From Palsa-504 sp963742795 (lineage in GTDB: Bacteria > Actinomycetota > Actinomycetes > Streptosporangiales > Streptosporangiaceae): DNA of 64,000 bases. How positions within the stretch are numbered: position 1 is the first letter of the stretch; each line of letters opens with the position of its first letter. Under the pieces are notes generated by a model. That model was not told where the DNA came from. It made no database searches and was given only the letters and a program-made list of their open reading frames with translations. The DNA is taken from NCBI GenBank assembly GCA_963742795.1, contig CAVUNL010000025.1:186001-250000 (forward strand), written 5' to 3'. Positions 43,992 through 53,054 of the stretch are shown piece by piece. Both the position numbers and the translations under genes were made by a program.

Positions 43992-44753
43992 TTATGCACC
44001 GGCGGCGAGCGGCTCCGGGCCGGTGAGCCGGGTGATAAGGGTCACAAGCGCCCCGATGTCGGCCAGGTCCGGCAGCACCGCGTCGGCGCCCGCCTCGCGC
44101 AGTTCGGCCGCGCTGGCCCGGCCGCTGGCCACCGCGAGCGACCTGGCCCCGCCGATCCGGGCCGCGTCCACGTCCCGGGGCGAGTCCGCGATGTACACCG
44201 TGGCGTCCTCCCCGAACGTGACGCCGTGCTTGTCCCCCGCGCGCCGGCGCGCCACCCGGAGCAGGGTGCCCTTCGGGTAGGCCTCCGAGCCGTAGCCGCC
44301 GATGTCGAAGTCGACGAAGCCGTCCAGGCCGAACGCGCGGAGCTTCAGCATGGCGGTGGGCCTGCTGTTGCCGGTCAGCACGGTCGCCGCCGTGCCGTCG
44401 AGCTTGGCCACCGCGGCCAGCGCCTGCGTTGCGCCCGGCAGAAGCTGACCCTGGCTCGTCAGCTCGTCGTGCCGGGCTTGGAGGGCCCTGGCGAGTTCGG
44501 CACTGAACGGCTCGAGCATGTGCTCGGCCTCTCCGCCGGCGCGCATGTCCACGCCGTTCAGCGCGAGCGCGTCGAAGAAGATCTCCGACTCCGACCGGCC
44601 CGCCGTCTGCGGCAGCTGGACCAGCGGGCGGCCCGCTATGGCCGCGAACGCCTCGGCGTAGGTCGCCCTCGTCACCCGGGCCACATCGACCAGGGTCAGG
44701 TCGATATTCCATAGAACCAGGCGGTGAATGGCGTCCTCCTCGGTTATCCCCAT
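43992..44753 (-). CDS. HAD-superfamily hydrolase-like protein with altered nucleophile
   Basis: A 253-residue HAD protein with a helical C1 cap. Motif I, normally DxDxT, reads LVLWNIDLTLVD: Asn replaces the nucleophilic Asp. Motif II is TVLTGNSRP. The Lys and motif IV region are YPKGTLL and YIADSPRDVDAAR. Loss of the nucleophile argues against normal phosphatase chemistry unless the Asn is deamidated. ATG 44753. The 264 bases upstream, to the Nudix stop, contain no supported gene. Confidence 0.82.
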   Translation of the reverse strand: MGITEEDAIHRLVLWNIDLTLVDVARVTRATYAEAFAAIAGRPLVQLPQTAGRSESEIFFDALALNGVDMRAGGEAEHMLEPFSAELARALQARHDELTSQGQLLPGATQALAAVAKLDGTAATVLTGNSRPTAMLKLRAFGLDGFVDFDIGGYGSEAYPKGTLLRVARRRAGDKHGVTFGEDATVYIADSPRDVDAARIGGARSLAVASGRASAAELREAGADAVLPDLADIGALVTLITRLTGPEPLAAGA

Positions 44754-45017
44754 GTGAGGCCAACCCTGCCGTACAGGCTAGTCCAGCCCGATACAGAACA
44801 GCGTGGCCTAGCGGGCCCGTCCCGTGCTTCAGTTCAGATCGGTCCATCTGAATCCGGGGCTGTTGGCTCCCCCGTCATGGCTCCCCGGCTCCGGAGCGGG
44901 GCAGTGCCAGAGCTAGGTCAGCTCGTCTCGCGGCGCGGTCGGCCGCCCTTTCGGGACCGGCGCTCGCGGAGCTCTTCCTTCGCGGCGGCGGGGCATCGCG
45001 CTGTCCGGGTCATGCCC

Positions 45018-45486
45018 TCAGTCGACGTGGGGGCCGGAGCCGTCGAGCCAGTCGCGGAGCTGCCGCCACTGCGTCGGGTGAATATCCAGGCCTCCGAGAT
45101 CCTCCGGGGCGAACCATCCGACCTCGCCGGCCTCATCGTTCACGGTCGGTGTCCCGCTGACGGGCCGGCCGAGCATGATGAGCTCCCACTTCCTGGCGGA
45201 TCTCCCCGTCGGTGTAGGCCACGATGTGGCCCGGGTCGGAGTAGACGCCGAGGATCCCGGTCAGCTCTGTCAGGATGCCGGTCTCTTCCTGCGTCTCGCG
45301 GATCGCGCACTGGCTCGGGGTCTCGCCGAGTTCCTGCTTGCCCATCGGGATCGCCCACTGGCCGGTGTCGCGCCGGCGCTGCAGCAGCACGCGGCCCTGC
45401 TCGTCGACGGCGAGGACGCCGCACGCGGGCACGAGGCTATTCGGCTTGGGTGGTGCTGGGTCGTTCCAGTACTCGATGCGGCCCAT
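45018..45486 (-). CDS. Nudix hydrolase (frameshifted)
   Basis: About 155 residues when corrected, beginning MGRIEYWNDPAPPKPNSLVP. The Nudix box is GKQELGETPSQCAIRETQEETGI. Near 45186 one extra G (CAGGAAGTGGGAGC) shifts the frame; correction gives ELIMLGRPVSGTPTV, GEVGWFAPEDLGGLDIHP and a TGA at 45018. ATG 45486 overlaps by one base the stop of the regulator remnant (TGATG), the usual coupling of XRE-DUF5919 regulators with Nudix genes. Confidence 0.82.
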
Positions 45487-45863
45487 CAGACCTCCTCGCC
45501 GGACCACGGCTTGGCCGTCGCCCAGACACGCTCGAAGCATGCGCTGTAGTGATCGGCGAGCTGGCCGCCGTCGAGGCGCCGCAGGTGCAGCGTCGGGTTC
45601 GCTGAGGCAGGTTCCCCGTAGGCGTGCGGGTTAACCATGATCTCGTCGTCGTAGCGGAACAGCGAGGAGTACAGCGTCGTGGAGTGCAGCCGAATCTCGC
45701 AGCCGTCCGCCTCGAGCAGCGGCCGGTAGTAGGTCAGCGCCGAGCGGATCTTGGCGGCCAGCGTGCCGCGCAGCTCCTCCTCGCGGTCGCGGGTGGCCAC
45801 GGCGTCGCTGGCCGGGTCGCCGAAGCAGAAAGGAGCTGTGATGACCGGCGTCAGCCAGCCCAA
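45486..45863 (-). pseudogene. XRE-family regulator (DUF5919-like), 3' remnant
   Basis: The frame encodes only the C-terminal domain of XRE regulators: TLAAKIRSALTYYRPLLEAD, IRLHSTTLYSSLFRYDDE, MVNPHAYG and LADHYSACFERVW. The N-terminal helix-turn-helix and about 130 residues are missing. Family similarity begins near CFGDPASDAV (about 45830), exactly where an opposite-strand hydrogenase fragment begins, so this marks a rearrangement junction. Confidence 0.7.
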
Positions 45864-46050
45864 GCTGGCCGTGTGGAAGCTGGCGGCCTTCGGCCGGGGG
45901 TGCTACGGCTGCTTCGGCCCGGTGGCCGACCCGAACCTTCCTGCCCTGGTCGCCCAGCTCCGGCAGCTCGCCATGACCGAGGACGAAGTGGACCGCGTGT
46001 TCGCCACCTTCAACGCCGCGTCCCCCGCCCTCGCCCCGGCCTATCAACGT
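45841..46050 (+). pseudogene. NiFe-hydrogenase small-subunit C-terminal remnant
   Basis: About 68 residues: QPKLAVWKLAAFGRGCYGCF, GPVADPNLPALVAQLRQL and DEVDRVFATFNAASPA. GRGCYGCFGP matches the last cluster-binding segment of group 3 [NiFe]-hydrogenase or F420-reducing-type small subunits. The remainder of the gene is absent, and after about 46050 the frame is unrelated. No other hydrogenase gene is in the window. An AAAGGAGCTGTG segment in front is probably fortuitous. Confidence 0.6.
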
Positions 46051-46087
46051 GACGCCGCAGGCGTCCTATTTCCGCCGTGCGGATACC

Positions 46088-48292
46088 TCAAGTTTGCGCG
46101 CTGGCTGCCTGGGGTGTGCAGGTGGGTGTGTCACCAGGCCTGGGGACCAAGGTCCCGGGAGAGCGCCGCGCCGTGGCGGGCAGGGTGAGGATCACCGTCC
46201 GGCCGCCGCCAAGGTTAGGCTCGCGGCGGAGCGCGCCGCCCATGGCGTCCGCGAGATCGCCGGCCAGCCGGAGGGCCAGGCTGCCCGGGTCCTCACCGTG
46301 ATCAGGACCCTGGTCGGTGATGCGGATCTCGACCAGGCCGGTCAGGCCGTAGGCGGTGAGAGCGGGTGACAGGCCGGCCGGGCTGCGCGCCACAGCGTCG
46401 GCCAGCAGGCTAGTCAGGATCCGGGTGAGGAGCGCGGCATCGGCGATCACTTCGGGCAGGTCTTCAGCCATGGTGAGTATGACGTGCTGGCCGCCGGGAC
46501 CCAGGTCATCGAAGGAAGCGGCCATCACCTCGTCAAGATCGACAGGCCGGAGAAAAGTCTCAACCGCCCCGGCGTGGAGCCGGCTGAGATCCCTGAGGTC
46601 ATCGACGAGCCTGCTGACTGCGTCCACCGCGCCGCGCGCGCTGGCCAGCAGTGCTACGCGATCGCCTGGCGAGTCGCACTCGGTCAGCGCCGCCAGCGCT
46701 GCCTGGGCCGCGGCGAGCTGTTCACGTGCACTCTGGCCGGTGGCCGCGAGCAGCGCCGCCCGGGAGCGCAGTTCTGTGGCGTGCCTGGCGGCCTGGGCTG
46801 CCCGCTCTTCCTGACGTCGGCAGCCGACGCCGGCCATGACCTGGACGGCGCAGGAAGAGAGCACCCGCAAGTCCTCCTGGCTGGGCACGCGTCCGCGGCC
46901 GGCCAGTGTGAACGTATCGCTGACCGGCAGCTCCACGTCTGCTCCGGGCCCCTCGGGCGGCCGTTCCCCAGCGCTGGCCAGGACGTAACAGGCCGGGCCG
47001 ACGCCGTTGTGCCGCCATTCCAGCAGGCTGACCGCGTCCAGTCCGAACATCTGGCGCATCTCCTCGAGCAGGGCGGGCGGGTCGCCGTGGCCGCGCAGCA
47101 CGCAGCCCGCGAGCCGGGTGAGGGCCGCCGCCTCCGCCCTCTCCCGCGCGGCCTGCACCTTGCGGACGCGAAACGCGGTAAGCGCCCAGGCCAACGAGGC
47201 ACCGCGATCGGCCGTTCCGCCGCGGCTGACCAGGTGAACGTCGATGTGTTCCGCCCGGCGCGCCAGCTTCGTCGGGATGCTCTTGCCCGCGATGAACGTG
47301 AAGAACCGGCCGCGCCGGCTCGCACCGAGAACCATCTGGGTCGCGTTTTCGGCGCGGGCGAAACTCAGCAGCGTCGCGGCCACGTCTGCACCGGGTAGCT
47401 GGTGGAAGCTGCCGCCGAGGGAGGCGACCAGCGCCCGCTGGGTCTCCAGCGCCGCGGCATCACCGGCCGCCAGGCCATCGTCGCTGACCACGTGGACCGC
47501 TAGCAGGTCGCTGCCCGGCGTCCGGGCCGCGATCCTCGCGGCGCGCCGGATGATCTTCTCATCGTCCTTCTCGCCCGCGACACCCACGACGATCCGCTCG
47601 CGTGTCTCCCACTGGGTGGCGATACCGTGCTCGGCCCGGTACCGCTGCAGGCCTTCCTCCACCCGGTCGGCTACCCAGAGCAGGGCCAGCTCACGCAGCG
47701 CGGTGAGGTTGCCCGGCCGGAAGTAGTGACTGAGCGCGGCCTCGATCCGGTTCGGCGGATACACATTGCCGTGCACCATCCGCCGCCGCAGCGCTTCGGG
47801 CGTCATGTCGACCAGCTCGATCTGGTCAGCGCGCCGCGCGATCTCGTCGGGTAGCGTCTCGTGCTGCACCACGCCAGTGACCTGCCTGGCCACGTCGTTA
47901 AGCGACTCCAAGTGCTGGATGTTGAGCGTGGTGATGACGTCGATGCCCGCGTCGAGCAGCTCATCGACGTCCTGCCACCGCTTGGCGTTCCGGCAGCCTG
48001 GCACGTTGGTGTGCGCGAGCTCGTCCACCAGCGCGACCTCGGGATGGCGGGCGAGCACCGCGTCGAGGTCCATCTCGGTGAAGGTAGCGCCGCGGTGGGT
48101 CATCGTGCGCGGCGGCACGATATCCAGTCCTTCGGCCATCGCCGCGGTCAGTTTCCGGCCGTGCGTCTCGACGAGCCCGGCGACCACGTCCGTACCGCGC
48201 GCCCGGCGGCGCTGGGCCTCGGCGAGCATCGTGTAGGTCTTGCCGACACCTGGTGCGGCACCGAGATAGATGCGGAGCTGTCCTCTAGCCAT
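46088..48292 (-). CDS. KdpD-like protein without membrane domain or phospho-acceptor His
   Basis: A 734-residue KdpD relative. Residues 1-210 are the KdpD N-domain (GAAPGVGKTYTMLAEA Walker A, VETHGRK, LVDELAHTNVPG). Residues 245-370 form a Usp domain (VVGVAGEKDDEKIIRRA, LGASRRGRFF). The DUF4118 four-helix membrane region of ordinary KdpD is missing: the Usp domain leads directly into a soluble GAF-like part. The H-box reads LLAATGQSAREQLAAAQ, lacking His, and the N-box reads LLADAVARSP (Asp for Asn). It is therefore probably a soluble non-kinase signalling protein. ATG 48292. No kdpE or kdpABC in the window. Confidence 0.82.
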   Translation of the reverse strand: MARGQLRIYLGAAPGVGKTYTMLAEAQRRRARGTDVVAGLVETHGRKLTAAMAEGLDIVPPRTMTHRGATFTEMDLDAVLARHPEVALVDELAHTNVPGCRNAKRWQDVDELLDAGIDVITTLNIQHLESLNDVARQVTGVVQHETLPDEIARRADQIELVDMTPEALRRRMVHGNVYPPNRIEAALSHYFRPGNLTALRELALLWVADRVEEGLQRYRAEHGIATQWETRERIVVGVAGEKDDEKIIRRAARIAARTPGSDLLAVHVVSDDGLAAGDAAALETQRALVASLGGSFHQLPGADVAATLLSFARAENATQMVLGASRRGRFFTFIAGKSIPTKLARRAEHIDVHLVSRGGTADRGASLAWALTAFRVRKVQAARERAEAAALTRLAGCVLRGHGDPPALLEEMRQMFGLDAVSLLEWRHNGVGPACYVLASAGERPPEGPGADVELPVSDTFTLAGRGRVPSQEDLRVLSSCAVQVMAGVGCRRQEERAAQAARHATELRSRAALLAATGQSAREQLAAAQAALAALTECDSPGDRVALLASARGAVDAVSRLVDDLRDLSRLHAGAVETFLRPVDLDEVMAASFDDLGPGGQHVILTMAEDLPEVIADAALLTRILTSLLADAVARSPAGLSPALTAYGLTGLVEIRITDQGPDHGEDPGSLALRLAGDLADAMGGALRREPNLGGGRTVILTLPATARRSPGTLVPRPGDTPTCTPQAASAQT

Positions 48293-48422
48293 GCCTGCGA
48301 TGCTCGCCGGGGACGTAGGCCGTCTGGCAGGGGCATTACGCCCTATCCCGCGGGCCGAATGGCCCTTTGTGAACGGTCGGGTGGCTCGTCCTTCAGGACG
48401 GGAAGCCAAACTGCTCGAGACC

Positions 48423-48815
48423 CGGACGCCGGCGTGAAGTGCAGCGTGATCCTGGGGTGCCTGGCCAGCCAGGCGCGCACGTCGGGGTGGGTGTGCGTGC
48501 CGTAGCTATCGCAGATGATGTGCAGCGGCACCCGCGGGTGACCTTGACGTTCGAGATGCCCAGCTCGGCGGCCAGCAGCCGGGACCAGTGCGTCACCCCC
48601 AGCCGGGCCGGCGGCGGCTCCAGCGTGGCCAGCACGATCGCCACATCATCGGTCCACCGCGCCCGGCCTGGCTTAGGCCGGTCCTCCAGCCCGCCGGTCC
48701 CTTCCGCGGCATACCGCTTCTTCCACAAGATCACCCGCCGGCTTGGACACCCCGGTCCGCCGCGCGATCTCATTGGTCCCGATCCCGTTGTCTATCAGAG
48801 ATAATGTGCGGGAGT
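48423..48815 (-). mobile_element. IS630-family transposase remnant
   Basis: The minus strand carries the N-terminal HTH (SLIDNGIGTNEIARRTGVSK, then VILWKKRYAAEGTGGLEDRP and KPGRARWTDD), a short middle PPARLGVTHWSRLLAAELGI, and then in another frame the DDE part HIICDSYGTHTHPDVRAWLA and ITLHFTPAS. The catalytic centre between them and the C-terminus are missing. No inverted ends were identified. An inactive insertion-sequence fragment upstream of the KdpD-like gene. Confidence 0.75.
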
Positions 48816-49158
48816 CGGGCCTGGCTGCAGGCGTCGTTTGTTACCTACGGTGTGACCTTCACCGCTAGATGGCGTGAAATCTTCGGCGCTATCTGGCCGT
48901 TTTGCCTGGTGCGCAGCCGGTCTTGTGTGACTGAGCACCGAGTTTGGCATTTAGGCATCGAGTTTGGCATCCGCTTTGATTGCAGGTAACTGAGCCGATT
49001 TCATCCGCTTCCGGAGCCGTCGAGCTTGAACGCGCGGTTCGTGGTCCGAAGCCAGGACTTTTGCCGCTGCGGACGGGACATCTGGCTCTTCCGCGGCCGG
49101 ATGGGCACCCGCGGACGATGAAGATACAGGCATCGTCGAGCACCAGGAGGTGATCTCG
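48816..49158. other. Intergenic region with a short direct repeat
   Basis: About 340 bases with no supported gene. CGAGTTTGGCAT occurs twice (48939-48950 and 48959-48970). The block between 48820 and 48990 is less GC-rich than its surroundings, suggesting foreign or IS-derived DNA. AGGAGG at 49144-49149 serves the next gene. Confidence 0.5.
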
Positions 49159-49962
49159 ATGGCTGCTACACATGCGTACCCGGTGCGGGTGGACGCGTCG
49201 CTGGACGCGCCGCCGTCACGCGGGCTGTGGCTGGTCAAATGGATCCTGGTGATCCCGCACTACTTCGTGCTGGGCTTCCTCTGGGTGGCCTTCGTCGTGC
49301 TCAGCGCGGTGGCGATGGTGGCGATCGTGGTCACCGGCCGCTACCCGCGGGCGATCTTCGAGTTCAACGTGGGGGTGCTGCGGTGGAGCTGGCGGGTGCA
49401 GTACTACGCGATCGGCGCGTTCGGCACCGACCGGTACCCGCCCTTCACGCTGGCCGACGACCCCGCTTATCCCGCGCACCTGGAGGTGGAGTACCCGCAG
49501 CGGCTGTCCCGCGGGCTGGCGCTGGTGAAATGGTGGCTGCTGGCCATCCCGCAGTACATCATCATCGGCCTGTTCACGAGCGGCGTGCCATGGGGCGTGC
49601 CATGGTTGGGGTGGCGGGTTGGCCGCCCGATCCCCCATGCTGAGCTCACCTTCTCCTACAACAACTGGGGCTTGTACCTCGTCGACTGGGGCCATCTGGG
49701 GGGCCATCTGGGGATGTTCGGCTGGGGCGGTCTGGGGCTGATCGGCATCGTGGCCCTGATCGCCGCGGTGGTCCTGCTCGTCACCGGGCGGTACCCGGAG
49801 CGGATCTTCGACTTCGTGCTCGGCATGAACCGGTGGGTGCTGCGGGTGGCCGGTTACGCCGGGCTGATGACCGACAAGTACCCGCCGTTCCGGCTGGACA
49901 TGGGCGGCCCGGATCCGGGCACCCTGACCCTGCCGCCGGCGGCGGGCCCGGGCCCTGGCTGA
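49159..49962 (+). CDS. DUF4389 family membrane protein
   Basis: A 267-residue membrane protein built as two similar halves, each with a hydrophobic hairpin followed by a VTGRYP motif and a YPPF signature: VTGRYPRAIFEFNVGVLRW with TDRYPPF, and VTGRYPERIFDFVLGMNRW with TDKYPPF. This pattern is that of DUF4389, often found in two tandem copies. ATG 49159 has AGGAGG 9 bases upstream. Function unknown. It stands alone in the decayed region and has no frameshift. Confidence 0.82.
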   Translation: MAATHAYPVRVDASLDAPPSRGLWLVKWILVIPHYFVLGFLWVAFVVLSAVAMVAIVVTGRYPRAIFEFNVGVLRWSWRVQYYAIGAFGTDRYPPFTLADDPAYPAHLEVEYPQRLSRGLALVKWWLLAIPQYIIIGLFTSGVPWGVPWLGWRVGRPIPHAELTFSYNNWGLYLVDWGHLGGHLGMFGWGGLGLIGIVALIAAVVLLVTGRYPERIFDFVLGMNRWVLRVAGYAGLMTDKYPPFRLDMGGPDPGTLTLPPAAGPGPG

Positions 49963-50007
49963 GACGACGATGGCCGGGGCAGACCAGGCCACCGGGCAGG
50001 GCGCCTC

Positions 50008-51024
50008 ATGATCACCTGGTGCGGCGACCCGGGCTGGGCGGCCTGGATGATGACCGGCGGCCGCAGCCCAGCCGCCCGGTCGGCGCGCCGTCGGCTCTGC
50101 GAGGCTGAGCGGGACGCGGCCGTCATCGAGCACGCCGCCCTGCGGATCCGGCTGGACGCCGAGTTCCTGGCCGCCCGGTGCCTCGACGTCCGGATAGCGC
50201 TGCTGACCGTCGACGCCGAGGACCTGATCGCCTCTGCCGGAGGCTGCGGTGACCGGCTACGCCGAGGAGGTCGCGGCGGCTACGACGGTCGGGTGCTGGT
50301 GTGGGACCCGGCAGAGCCCGGCACCCCCCTGGTCGAACTCGGCCGCCACGAGAACTGGGTGGAGGCGGTGGCGGTGCTGCCGGACGGGCGGGTGGTTACC
50401 GGCGGCGCCGACAGGCGGGTCCTGTTGTGGAATGTGCAGAGCACTTCCCCCGGCACTTCGCTCGCTTGTTCAGTGCAGGCGCTTGCTACTTCCCTCTCCC
50501 CATATGGAACACGCCTCTTCATCGGTCACGGAACTGAAGGAATTTCACGCTACGACAACAGCGTCCGGATCGGCTACGCCAGGGTCAGCACCCGCACCCA
50601 GGATCACCAGGCGCAGCTAGACGCCTTGGCCGACGCACACTGCCGCGAGATCGTGATCGAGACCGCCAGCACCCGCAACATCCGGCCGAAACTGCACGCC
50701 ACGCTGGCCGGCACGTTCGTGCCCCCGAAGCGTAGTGTTACGGCGGCCTGGCTGCCTCAGGGTTCGCCGCTTCCCTCGGCGGTCTCGGTCGGCTCGGGCG
50801 GACCCGCCGGTTCGGGTACTGCCTGGCCAAAGCCGCGAGGACGCTGTCGCGCGCGTGTGACCGGCGTGCTGCTCTACTTGAACACGGCGCCGTGCGATGA
50901 CTGCGGCGAGCCGGTCGACCACCTACGTCATCCCTGGTACCCGCTGTACCCGGACGGCCAGCTGTGCCACCGCTGCGGCAAGGCTCGCGGCCTCACCGGC
51001 ATCATGCCCGCTGCATCGGCCTAG
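50008..51024 (+). pseudogene. Composite reading frame made of unrelated gene fragments (WD40, resolvase, zinc-ribbon)
   Basis: An open frame of 338 residues that does not look like one protein. Residues 1-85 are an unrecognised Ala/Arg-rich segment. Residues 88-181 are a truncated WD40 repeat pair (DGRVLVWDPAEPGTPLVEL, WVEAVAVLPDGRVVTGGAD, RVLLWNV). Residues 186-234 are a serine-resolvase N-terminus. The remainder is low-complexity and ends in a CxxC...CxxC zinc-ribbon-like tail. The pieces share a frame by chance in GC-rich DNA. Best read as a gene graveyard; a true chimeric gene is unlikely. Confidence 0.55.
50560..50712 (+). pseudogene. Serine recombinase/resolvase, 5' remnant
   Basis: About 50 residues: VRIGYARVSTRTQDHQAQLD then HCREIVIETASTRNIRPKLH. 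This is the start of the resolvase catalytic domain with the Tyr-Ala-Arg-Val-Ser nucleophile motif. It stops before the other catalytic Arg residues. Likely the footprint of a Tn3-like or IS607-like element. Confidence 0.72.
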
Positions 51025-51139
51025 GCGCCGCCGGAGAGCGTGGTTCCCGCGGCCTCGGCCCACGCTCCGGCCTCAGCGGCCGAGCTGAGCGCGGTAGCGG
51101 CGGCGCAGGCAAGCGTGGCGTGCACCTGGGCGTCGGCAG

Positions 51140-51319
51140 CGGCACTCGTTCGTCAGCGTGCTCAGCAATGCCGGGGTGGACATCGAGCAGATCGCCGATG
51201 CCGTCGGGCACGTCAACTCGACGATCACCAAGGCCGTATACCGTCACCAGATCGCCGACGAGGTCACCTCGGTCGCCACGGCGATGGATGCGATTTTCGG
51301 CGATGCGAGCGGGTCGTAG
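51140..51319 (+). pseudogene. Tyrosine recombinase (integrase), 3' remnant
   Basis: The frame reads RHSFVSVLSNAGVDIEQIAD, AVGHVNSTITKAVYRHQIAD and VATAMDAIFG, ending TAG at 51317-51319. It contains catalytic-box residues (R-H, then H and Tyr) of phage-type integrases. The N-terminal and core parts are missing. With the resolvase and IS630 pieces it shows that mobile DNA once sat here. Confidence 0.75.
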
Positions 51320-51394
51320 ACGCCATAGGCTCCGCGCCTTGGCTCCCCAACGGCAGCCGCACCCTTGGTTACCTGCGCTGGAACCGGATTTCCG

Positions 51395-53023
51395 TCATCC
51401 CATGTGAGGGTATCGGTAGTCCGAGGGGGGGACGAAGAGTTCCTTGATCGCGCGGGCGGAGACCCAGCGGATCAGGTTGAACACCGAGCCGGCCTTGTCG
51501 TCGGTGCCGCTGGCCCGGGCGCCGCCGAAGGGCTGCTGGCCGACGACCGCGCCGGTGGGCTTGTCGTTGATGTAGAAGTTGCCCGCGGAGTACCGGAGTT
51601 TTTCTGTGGCCTCGGCGATCGCGTACCGGTCTGTGGCCAGCACCGCGCCGGTCAGCGCGTACGGGGTGACGTCGGCGGCCTGGGCCAGCATGCCGGCGTA
51701 GGCGTCGTCCGGGTAGACGTGCACGGCCAGGATCGGGCCGAAGTATTCGGTGGTGAACACCTCGTCGGCCGGGTCATCGCACTCAAGGACGGTGGGCCGG
51801 ACGAAGAAGCCTTGCGCGTCGTCGTACGTGCCGCCCGCGGCGATGTTGATCGTGGTCGTGTTCCGGGCCCGGTCGATCGCGGCGGCGTGCTTGGCGAAGG
51901 CCCTCGCGTCGATGACGGCGCCCATGAACAGCGACAGGTCCGAGGCCACGTCGCCCATGGTCAGCGAGTCGACCTGGGCGAGGAAGTCGTCGCGGGTGCG
52001 GTTCCAGACCGATTCGGCGACGTAGGCGCGGGAGGCCGCGGAGCACTTCTGGCCCTGGTACTCGAACGCGCCGCGGATCAGCGTGGGGGCCAGGCTGTGC
52101 GGGTCCGCGCTGGGGTGGACGATCACGAAGTCCTTGCCGCCCGTCTCCCCCACCACCCGCGGGTAGTTGCGGTACCGGGCGATGTTCTCGCCCACCGTCC
52201 GCCACAGGTGCTGGAAGGTAGCGGTGGAGCCGGTGAAGTGGATGCCGGCCAGGTCGGGATGGGTGAGAGCGACCTGGGAGACGGCCTGGCCGTCCCCGGT
52301 GACCAGGTTGATCACCCCGGGTGGCAGCCCGGCCGCCTCGAGCAGGCGCATGAGGTAGTGGGCCGCGAGCTGCTGGGTCGGCGACGGCTTCCACACCACG
52401 ACGTTGCCCAGCAGCGCCGGGGCGGTGGGCAGGTTCCCGGCGATCGACGTGAAGTTGAACGGCGTGATGGCCAGCACGAACCCCTCGAGCGGGCGGTACT
52501 CCATCCGGTTCCAGGTGCCGGGTCCCGACTCCGGCTGCTCGCTGAGGAGCCTTCTGGCGTAGTAGACATTGTAGCGCCAGAAGTCGATCAGCTCGCAGGC
52601 CGCGTCGATCTCGGCCTGGTACGGCGACTTGGACTGGCCGAGGATGGTCGCGGCGTTCACGGTAGCGCGCCACGGCCCGGCGAGCAGGTCGGCGGCCTTG
52701 AGGAAGATCGCGGCCCGGTCGTCGAAACTCAGCGCGCGCCAGGCCGGGGCGGCCTGCTTGGCGGCGTAGATGGCGGCGGCCACGTCCACGTCGGTGGCGT
52801 TACCCAGCTGGCCGAGGACGTGGTCCTTGTTGTGGGGCTGCACCACGTCGATCGTCTCGCCGGAGGCCATCTGCTGACGGCCGGCGATGGTCATGGTGAG
52901 TTCGGCCCGCTGGCCGGCGAGTTCCTTGATCTTGCTTTCCAGCACGGCCCGCTCGTGGCTGCCCGGCTGGTACTGCCTGACCGGCTCGTTGACCGGTACT
53001 GGTGTTCTGGAGACGGCGTCCAT
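51395..53023 (-). CDS. pruA: Delta-1-pyrroline-5-carboxylate dehydrogenase
   Basis: A 542-residue NAD-dependent aldehyde dehydrogenase that oxidises glutamate-semialdehyde/P5C to glutamate, the second step of proline degradation. Family landmarks: MEYRPLEGFVLAITPFNFTS, FTGSTATFQHLWRTV, catalytic Glu in VVGETGGKDFV, catalytic Cys in EYQGQKCSAASRAYV, and YFGPILAVHVYPD. The N-terminus MDAVSRTPVPVNEPVRQY matches the family, so ATG 53023 is used, although AAGGAG lies unusually close (1-2 bases). No putA-type proline dehydrogenase is in the window. Confidence 0.95.
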   Translation of the reverse strand: MDAVSRTPVPVNEPVRQYQPGSHERAVLESKIKELAGQRAELTMTIAGRQQMASGETIDVVQPHNKDHVLGQLGNATDVDVAAAIYAAKQAAPAWRALSFDDRAAIFLKAADLLAGPWRATVNAATILGQSKSPYQAEIDAACELIDFWRYNVYYARRLLSEQPESGPGTWNRMEYRPLEGFVLAITPFNFTSIAGNLPTAPALLGNVVVWKPSPTQQLAAHYLMRLLEAAGLPPGVINLVTGDGQAVSQVALTHPDLAGIHFTGSTATFQHLWRTVGENIARYRNYPRVVGETGGKDFVIVHPSADPHSLAPTLIRGAFEYQGQKCSAASRAYVAESVWNRTRDDFLAQVDSLTMGDVASDLSLFMGAVIDARAFAKHAAAIDRARNTTTINIAAGGTYDDAQGFFVRPTVLECDDPADEVFTTEYFGPILAVHVYPDDAYAGMLAQAADVTPYALTGAVLATDRYAIAEATEKLRYSAGNFYINDKPTGAVVGQQPFGGARASGTDDKAGSVFNLIRWVSARAIKELFVPPSDYRYPHMG

Positions 53024-53054
53024 GCTCCTTATGGTATGGGCGCTGCTTTGTGGG

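Noticed and set aside
44754..45017. Small basic frame (MTRTARCPAAAKEEL...) between the HAD and Nudix genes
   Set aside because: About 31 residues, no ribosome site and no recognisable family, so not reported as a gene.
45841..46050. Hydrogenase fragment as a functional small Fe-S protein
   Set aside because: It lacks the N-terminal cluster ligands and ends in unrelated sequence; better explained as a remnant.
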